A stretch of DNA of 7,275 bases. Source: Methanothrix sp. GTDB taxonomy: Archaea > Halobacteriota > Methanosarcinia > Methanotrichales > Methanotrichaceae. A program made the translations under genes and the position numbers. The DNA is taken from the NCBI GenBank assembly GCA_028688535.1, contig JAQTXY010000095.1:1-7275 (forward strand). The letters run 5' to 3'. Below the pieces are notes generated by a model that was given only the letters and a program-made list of their open reading frames with translations, searched no databases and was not told where the DNA came from. Each line of letters starts with the position of its first letter. The first letter of the stretch is position 1. Positions 6,133 to 7,275 of this stretch are shown here, piece by piece.

Positions 6133-6412
6133 GCACCCCAATGAATTGCAATGCTGAAAAGTACTGTCGCTAGTACAGCGAGTCAATAAGAGGCTCGGTT
6201 AGATGGAAATGACTATGAAACCGGGAAGAAGATCTCGGATCAAGATATGGCAAGACTAATGATAAATTTGCATATTATGGCAAGGAATTGCCAGATGAGT
6301 CTCATGTGTTGCCATCATAACTGTAAGAATAATTCTTTATCTATCCATGTCTGCGAAAACTATTTCTACAATTGCCGTAGTTCCCATCATCTCACAAGTG
6401 AGGCAAGAAAGC
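6133..6412 (+). other. Putative long 5' leader or small RNA ahead of the ATPase gene
   Basis: This gene-free stretch holds several possible RNA hairpins. TCGCT (6167-6171) pairs with AGCGA (6177-6181) around a five-base loop. CTCGGTT (6194-6200) pairs with AACCGGG (6219-6225) with one G-U pair. The same CCGGGA (6221-6226) can instead pair with TCTCGG (6233-6238), also with one G-U pair, so the last two stems exclude each other. No known riboswitch class is recognised. The downstream half (6240-6395) is AT-richer and shows no clear structure to me. The alternative is ordinary spacer with chance pairing. Confidence 0.25.
6400..6403 (+). promoter_or_regulatory. Shine-Dalgarno site deciding the ATPase start
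   Basis: GAGG lies nine bases ahead of GTG 6413, the same spacing as the AAGGAGG of the 494-residue gene. Two other in-frame starts, ATG 6347 and GTG 6398, have no such site and would add residues not usual for the family, so GTG 6413 is preferred. Confidence 0.45.
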
Positions 6413-7275
6413 GTGAAATGGCATTCAATTCCAATCGATGAGGTTCTCTTCGGCCTGAAATCTGGGCAAAAGGGACTCAGTTCAAATGATGCAGCCAGTA
6501 GAATCTCTGAGTACGGTCCCAATCAACTGGAAAGCCCCTCCAAACCATCGCCTTTGAAAATATTTCTGGGCAAATTTAAAGATTATATGGTCATTGTACT
6601 CATCTTTGCCGCCCTGATCTCATATATCGCCGGAGAGAGCACTAATGCCTATGTCATCTTAGGAATAGTAATTCTCGTGGCCATTATTGGATTTTTCCAG
6701 GAATATAAAGCGGAACGGGCTATGGAGGCGCTTCGGGAGATGGTGGCCCCGGAGGCGGATGTCATGCGGGATGGCAAGATGAGCACCATCCCCGCCTCGG
6801 ACCTTGTTCCTGGAGACATGGTCTTTCTGGAAGCAGGCGATAAGGTCCCGGCTGATGCTCGTATTGTTGAAGAGACCGCCCTCGAGGTAATTGAGGCTTC
6901 TTTAACCGGGGAATCGCTGCCCGTTAAGAAAAATATAGAGCAGCTGCCGGAAGAGGCGGCTCTTGCCGACCGAAAGAATATGGTCTTCATGGGGACCATT
7001 GTCTCCTATGGCAATTGCAGAGCTGTTGTGACTGCTACGGGCCTTGCTACTGAACTTGGCAAAATCTCGGGCATGATAAAACAGAGACAAACAGATCCGC
7101 CACTCAAGATAAAGCTGGAACATCTGGCTAAGAGACAGGCCCTCCTGGTATTTGTCATAGCGGCAATAGTCTTCGTGCTGGACGCCAGCCGGGGCTCGCC
7201 GATCATGGATTCCCTAATTGCGGCCATCGCTCTCGCCGTAGCTGTTGTGCCTGAAGCTCTTCCGATTATAATCAC
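6413..7275 (+). CDS. P-type cation-transporting ATPase, N-terminal part (3' end outside window)
   Basis: An ATP-driven cation pump of the P2 (Ca2+/Na+-type) group, cut by the window after 287 codons; full-length relatives have about 850-950 residues. Starting at GTG 6413 the protein opens VKWHSIPIDEVLFGL, then GLSSNDAASRISEYGPNQLE, the standard cation-ATPase N-terminal region (about 1-50). Transmembrane helices M1 (58-74) and M2 (79-95) follow, with FFQEYKAERAMEAL leading into the actuator domain. There LVPGD (131-135), GDKVPAD (142-148) and the dephosphorylation loop TGES (165-168) are intact. M3 (about 243-257) and M4 (about 267-287) come next, with the ion-binding PEALP at 280-284, where many Ca2+ pumps have PEGLP. 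The phosphorylated DKTGT and the nucleotide-binding domain lie beyond the window, so I do not name the ion. Alternative starts are ATG 6347 (22 more residues, MSAKTISTIAVV) and GTG 6398 (five more). Confidence 0.92.
   Translation, partial: MKWHSIPIDEVLFGLKSGQKGLSSNDAASRISEYGPNQLESPSKPSPLKIFLGKFKDYMVIVLIFAALISYIAGESTNAYVILGIVILVAIIGFFQEYKAERAMEALREMVAPEADVMRDGKMSTIPASDLVPGDMVFLEAGDKVPADARIVEETALEVIEASLTGESLPVKKNIEQLPEEAALADRKNMVFMGTIVSYGNCRAVVTATGLATELGKISGMIKQRQTDPPLKIKLEHLAKRQALLVFVIAAIVFVLDASRGSPIMDSLIAAIALAVAVVPEALPIII

Noticed and set aside
6133..6412. Known riboswitch class (fluoride, manganese, sodium or magnesium type) before the ATPase
   Set aside because: I compared the stretch by eye with remembered cores of these classes and found no convincing match; only generic hairpins remain.
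6247..6441. Cys/His-rich 64-codon plus-strand frame before the ATPase
   Set aside because: It looked like a small zinc-binding protein, but the Cys/His spacing fits no known finger, there is no good Shine-Dalgarno site, and it overlaps the ATPase start in another frame.
6649..6999. Minus-strand open frame of 116 codons within the ATPase gene
   Set aside because: Antisense to the conserved actuator domain including TGES; low-complexity Ser/Ala product typical of a shadow frame.
1..7275. CRISPR array, tRNA or insertion sequence
   Set aside because: No regularly spaced repeats, no tRNA-like cloverleaf with T-loop signature, and no transposase or terminal inverted repeats were seen.

Overview
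The window looks like part of a methanogenic archaeon's chromosome, most likely a Methanothrix/Methanosaeta- or Methanosarcina-like member of the Methanosarcinales. The reasons are archaeal-style TATA boxes (TATATAAAAG at 6101-6110, CTATAAAG at 4510-4517) combined with strong Shine-Dalgarno sites, a T-run terminator, exported proteins rich in N-X-S/T sequons, and a secreted tandem Cache protein of a kind common in these methanogens. The lineage is an inference from protein style; no search was run.

Layout: (1) 1-386, plus strand, the C-terminal end of an unrecognised GC-rich gene. (2) 387-535, a short convergent gap with one weak hairpin. (3) 536-3130, minus strand, a large exported type I sulfatase with an intact Cys-type formylglycine motif (CSPTR) and a C-terminal lectin/LamG-like beta-sandwich region. 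(4) 3131-3394, a divergent promoter region with an 18-bp inverted repeat; the sulfatase Shine-Dalgarno site faces an ATG-TAA and an ATT codon rather than the first usable ATG. (5) 3395-4318, plus strand, a secreted protein made of two Cache domains and nothing else, followed with an ATGA overlap by a possible 54-residue ORF (4315-4479). (6) 4570-6054, plus strand, a secreted 494-residue protein of unknown function with its own TATA box, a very good Shine-Dalgarno site and a terminator. (7) 6055-6412, an intergenic stretch with the terminator, a near-perfect TATA box and a potential structured leader. (8) 6413-7275, plus strand, the N-terminal third of a P-type cation-transporting ATPase that runs off the window before its DKTGT phosphorylation site.

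How the genes fit together: three successive full-length genes encode proteins exported across the membrane (sulfatase, double Cache protein, unknown 494-residue protein), so the middle of the window is a cell-surface or extracellular block. The sulfatase is transcribed away from the other two, and the 494-residue gene has its own promoter, so they are neighbours rather than one operon. The ATPase appears to be a separate unit. I see no CRISPR array, tRNA, rRNA, insertion sequence or obvious mobile element. The most interesting points are the sulfatase start region, the small ORF coupled to the Cache gene, the potential switching leader before the ATPase, and the uncharacterised secreted protein.
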